16,936 nt of DNA from assembly GCA_049589355.1 (NCBI GenBank), contig JBAWAP010000236.1, positions 1-16,936 of the forward strand, read 5' to 3'. The notes below the pieces were generated by a model. The model saw nothing but the letters and a program-made list of their open reading frames with translations, made no database searches and was not told the origin of the DNA. The first letter of the stretch is position 1; each line of letters starts with the position of its first letter. Of this stretch, positions 14,684 to 16,936 are shown piece after piece. The position numbers and the translations under genes are program-made. This DNA comes from JBAWAP01 sp049589355 (lineage in GTDB: Bacteria > Chloroflexota > Anaerolineae > VGOG01).

Positions 14684-15538
14684 ATGGCCAAAGGAACTAT
14701 TCTATTTGCTGACAACGACCTCCATTTCCTCAAAACCCGGGCCGAGTTCTTGGAACAAGAAGGTTATCTGGTTGTCCCCGCAACCAACGTCACAGAGGCC
14801 AGGAGGAAGCTCGAGATCGGGGGGATTGATCTGGCTATCATAGACATCCGCCTGGAGGACGACGACGACGAGAAAGACACCTCCGGTTTGGTCCTAGCCA
14901 GAGATGTGGCTCGATCTGTGCCTAAGATCATCCTGACAGGTTTCCCCAGCTATGAATATGTGCGGGAAGCACTGCGACCGCAGTTAGACGGGCTATCGGC
15001 TGCCGTGGATTTCGTGACCAAGCAGGAGGGGCCAGAGGCGATGCTGGCCGCAGTGGAGAGATTTCTTCTTAAAGAAGAAAGCGCACACCAAAGGGTCTTC
15101 ATCGTGCACGGACACGATGAAGCAGCAAAGCAAACAGTAGGGCGTTTCATCGAAAAGCTGGGACTTCACGCAATAATCCTCCGCGAGCAGCCCCATGCCG
15201 GGCGTACCATCATTGAACATATGGAAAAGCACTCCAACGTCGGCTTTGCAGTTGTGCTCCTCACTATAGACGACATCGGCGGTCCAAAGGGCACCAAGTT
15301 GAAGGGTCTTAAACCACGCGCTCGTCAAAATGTTATCTTTGAATTAGGATTCTTCGTTGGCAAACTTGGGCGCAACCGAGTGTGTGTGCTATATAAAGAA
15401 GGGGTTGAAATTCCTTCGGATTACCATGGGATCCTGTACGTCCCGATGGATCCAAATGGGGGCTGGAAAGGATCTCTTGCCAAAGAGATCAAGGAAGCCG
15501 GTATCCCTTTCGACCTCGATAGGATACTCAAAGGGTAA
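14684..15538 (+). CDS. Receiver fused to a CAP12/Pycsar-type TIR domain (candidate NAD-degrading effector)
   Basis: This 284-residue protein has a receiver (1-128) joined to a TIR-like domain (137-284). The receiver has D10-N-D12, phosphoacceptor Asp54, Thr85 and Lys113, so it should be phosphorylatable. Asp54 is followed by an acidic loop LEDDDDEKDTSG. The TIR part starts with VFIVHGHDEAAK (138-149), continues with AGRTIIEHME (172-181), VGFAVVLLTIDDIGG (186-200), RARQNVIFELGFFVGKLGR (212-230) and IPSDYHGILYVP (243-254). This series is the hallmark of the TIR-like family typified by TIR-STING (Cap12) and PycTIR, whose characterised members degrade NAD+ when a cyclic nucleotide binds the partner domain. 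Glu220 in IFELG is the best catalytic candidate. Here a receiver replaces the nucleotide sensor. It lies 3 nt before another receiver fusion and downstream of two kinases. Domain calls are firm; NADase activity and role are inferred. Confidence 0.92.
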   Translation: MAKGTILFADNDLHFLKTRAEFLEQEGYLVVPATNVTEARRKLEIGGIDLAIIDIRLEDDDDEKDTSGLVLARDVARSVPKIILTGFPSYEYVREALRPQLDGLSAAVDFVTKQEGPEAMLAAVERFLLKEESAHQRVFIVHGHDEAAKQTVGRFIEKLGLHAIILREQPHAGRTIIEHMEKHSNVGFAVVLLTIDDIGGPKGTKLKGLKPRARQNVIFELGFFVGKLGRNRVCVLYKEGVEIPSDYHGILYVPMDPNGGWKGSLAKEIKEAGIPFDLDRILKG

Positions 15539-15541
15539 ACA

Positions 15542-16936
15542 ATGCCAAGTGGTGTGATTCTATTCGCCGACAATGACCCCGATTTCCTCAACACCCGCGC
15601 CGAGTTCCTGGAGAACGAGGGGTACCAGGTGCTGAGGGCCTTTACCCTAGAGGAGACCCGACAACTTCTGACTGAAGCCCATGCCCACTTGGCCGTCCTC
15701 GACATCCGCATGGTGGAAGATGACGATGAACGGGACGTGAGCGGTCTGACTTTGGCCGGAGACCCGGCCTACCGCCCCGTGCCTAAGATCATCCTTACCG
15801 GCTTTCCCACCTATCAAGCGGTACGAGAAGCGTGGGGCCCGGCTGTGGATTTCGTGGCCAAGCAAGAAGGCCCCCAGGCGCTGATCCAGGCCGTCGAACG
15901 GGCCTTCGCTGAGCACGTGCGCATCAACTGGGACCTGCACGTCCGCTGGGACGAGCGGGAGCGCCTCTCCTTCCCCCATCTGGTCACCCTCATCGAGCCT
16001 GGGCTTGACACTGCCTGCCTGCCTGATCGGGCTGGCGAACTGGCAGACCTGTTTCGCAAGGTGTTCTATGAAAAGAGCCAGATCACTATTGGCCGGCTCC
16101 TTTGGCGCCGGGAAGGGTGCACCTGCGTGACGGTCTTCGCCTATTCTCCGAAAGGGGCCTTGGAGCCACTCGTCGTCACCTGTGGGCTGAGGCACCAGAT
16201 CGAGGAGGAGATTGCCTGCTACAAGGAATTCGCACCCAAGGGAGGCATCAGCACTACTCTGGCTGGTCTCGCCGAGACGATGCACTTCGCCGCCGTAGCC
16301 TACGTCCTACCCGAAGCCGATTTGGAGCAAGTGCAGACGTTCGAGGCTTTCTATAGAATGAATAAGGCAGCACAGATCAGCGGAGTTCTAAAGCACCTTT
16401 TTCAGACTACCCTGGCTGCCTGGCATCAGAGGGGTCGCATTCTGGAGGAGACAAAAAACCTGAGTCAGTTATATTGTCAACGTCTGAACCTCAACCAGGA
16501 GGAGATCTCACAGGGGGAGTTCCAACGGCGGATGCAGGCCCTGGCTAGGGAAGCCTGCTCTCTCGGCCCAACGACGATAGAGCTCTCAGCACACGAGTTG
16601 GCCCTTCGATTTCCCAATGGTGACACTGTCTCCTATCCCAACCCGATTCCCCATGTTTACGAAGAAGCAGCGGCCGATGACCCACCAGTGATATGCCGCA
16701 TCAGCCCTGGCATATTGAGTGGTGACAATATCCTGGTGGATCAGGAGGGCCGGACGTGGCTCACCGACTTAGTCCAGGCTGGCCCCGCCCCTCTATTGTG
16801 GGATTTTGTCTCCCTGGAGGCAATCATTCGCTTCGATCTGGTGGAATCTGCCGATCTTCAAGCTCTTCATGAATTTGAGAAGCGCTTGGTGGCTCCAACT
16901 CGACTGAACGAACGTTTGTATATCCAGGATATAGAC
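15542..16936 (+). CDS. Receiver fused to a probable APH-like pseudo-phosphotransferase domain, cut by the right edge
   Basis: The frame from ATG 15542 stays open for 465 codons to the window end. AAAGGG at the 3' end of the TIR gene serves as ribosome binding site, and the gap is 3 nt. The receiver (1-120; D10-N-D12, Asp54, Thr86, Lys107) is closely related to that of the TIR gene and has the same acidic loop (MVEDDDERDVSG). Residues about 165-300 resemble an aminoglycoside-phosphotransferase-like N-lobe, but VVTCG (211-215) has Thr213 where a nucleotide-binding Lys would be expected. Residues 385-432 resemble the catalytic loop and DFG region: SPGILSGDNILVD (388-400) has Ile391 in place of the catalytic Asp, followed by WLTDL with Asp409 and a WDFVSLEAIIRF segment. 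Both key positions are altered, so it is probably a non-catalytic binding or adaptor module. The phosphotransferase call rests on motif resemblance only. Similar modules in conflict NTPase systems (TCAD-type) come to mind but I cannot verify this. Confidence 0.72.
   Translation, partial: MPSGVILFADNDPDFLNTRAEFLENEGYQVLRAFTLEETRQLLTEAHAHLAVLDIRMVEDDDERDVSGLTLAGDPAYRPVPKIILTGFPTYQAVREAWGPAVDFVAKQEGPQALIQAVERAFAEHVRINWDLHVRWDERERLSFPHLVTLIEPGLDTACLPDRAGELADLFRKVFYEKSQITIGRLLWRREGCTCVTVFAYSPKGALEPLVVTCGLRHQIEEEIACYKEFAPKGGISTTLAGLAETMHFAAVAYVLPEADLEQVQTFEAFYRMNKAAQISGVLKHLFQTTLAAWHQRGRILEETKNLSQLYCQRLNLNQEEISQGEFQRRMQALAREACSLGPTTIELSAHELALRFPNGDTVSYPNPIPHVYEEAAADDPPVICRISPGILSGDNILVDQEGRTWLTDLVQAGPAPLLWDFVSLEAIIRFDLVESADLQALHEFEKRLVAPTRLNERLYIQDID

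Noticed and set aside
15647..16285. Minus-strand frame of 212 codons under the last gene
   Set aside because: The plus frame is open throughout with receiver motifs and a ribosome binding site. The minus frame has no recognisable domain.
1..16936. tRNA, rRNA or riboswitch genes
   Set aside because: No cloverleaf, rRNA signature or known riboswitch core was recognised by eye. A covariance-model scan could still find a divergent one.

Overview
This window is a GC-rich bacterial chromosome segment with tightly packed genes. Several traits fit a Chloroflexota (Anaerolineae-like) bacterium: stacked GAF domains in histidine kinases, a lipoprotein with FlgD-type Ig repeats, in-frame heptanucleotide repeats, and short interspersed palindromes. 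That placement is an impression from gene style, not a computed result.

Left arm (1-2322, minus strand). An exported GH99-like protein runs off the left edge. Upstream of it is folC, the folate polyglutamylation enzyme. Both carry 7-bp tandem repeats that are translated in frame. A 15-bp inverted repeat lies between them, and one arm supplies the folC stop codon.

Divergent region and lar operon (2323-7024). A 430-bp region with back-to-back promoters and a two-headed palindromic element separates folC from a plus-strand operon. The operon holds a surface lipoprotein (TTG start), then larE, larB and larC. These three make the nickel-pincer nucleotide cofactor of lactate racemase and related LarA enzymes. 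No larA is in the window. larC is one uninterrupted frame, and larE has the three cysteines expected of the iron-sulfur type. An ATGA overlap leads into a 55-codon frame that looks like the last piece of a PhnE-type ABC permease, probably a remnant left by a deletion.

Signalling operon (about 7150 to the right edge, plus strand). At least five genes overlap or lie within 22 nt of each other: (1) a histidine kinase with two N-terminal S1 RNA-binding domains and an internal receiver; (2) a 1549-residue receiver/seven-GAF/histidine kinase; (3) a small degenerate receiver; (4) a receiver fused to a CAP12/Pycsar-type TIR domain, a family with NAD-degrading effectors in CBASS and Pycsar; (5) a receiver fused to what looks like an APH-like phosphotransferase fold with degraded catalytic residues, open at the right edge. 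The receivers of (4) and (5) are close paralogues with the same unusual acidic loop after the phosphoacceptor Asp. My reading is a phosphorelay that collects RNA-linked and small-molecule or redox inputs and controls a TIR effector through phosphorylation rather than a cyclic nucleotide. The domain calls are read from sequence motifs. The conflict or dormancy role is inference, and this operon is the strongest candidate for an undescribed system here.
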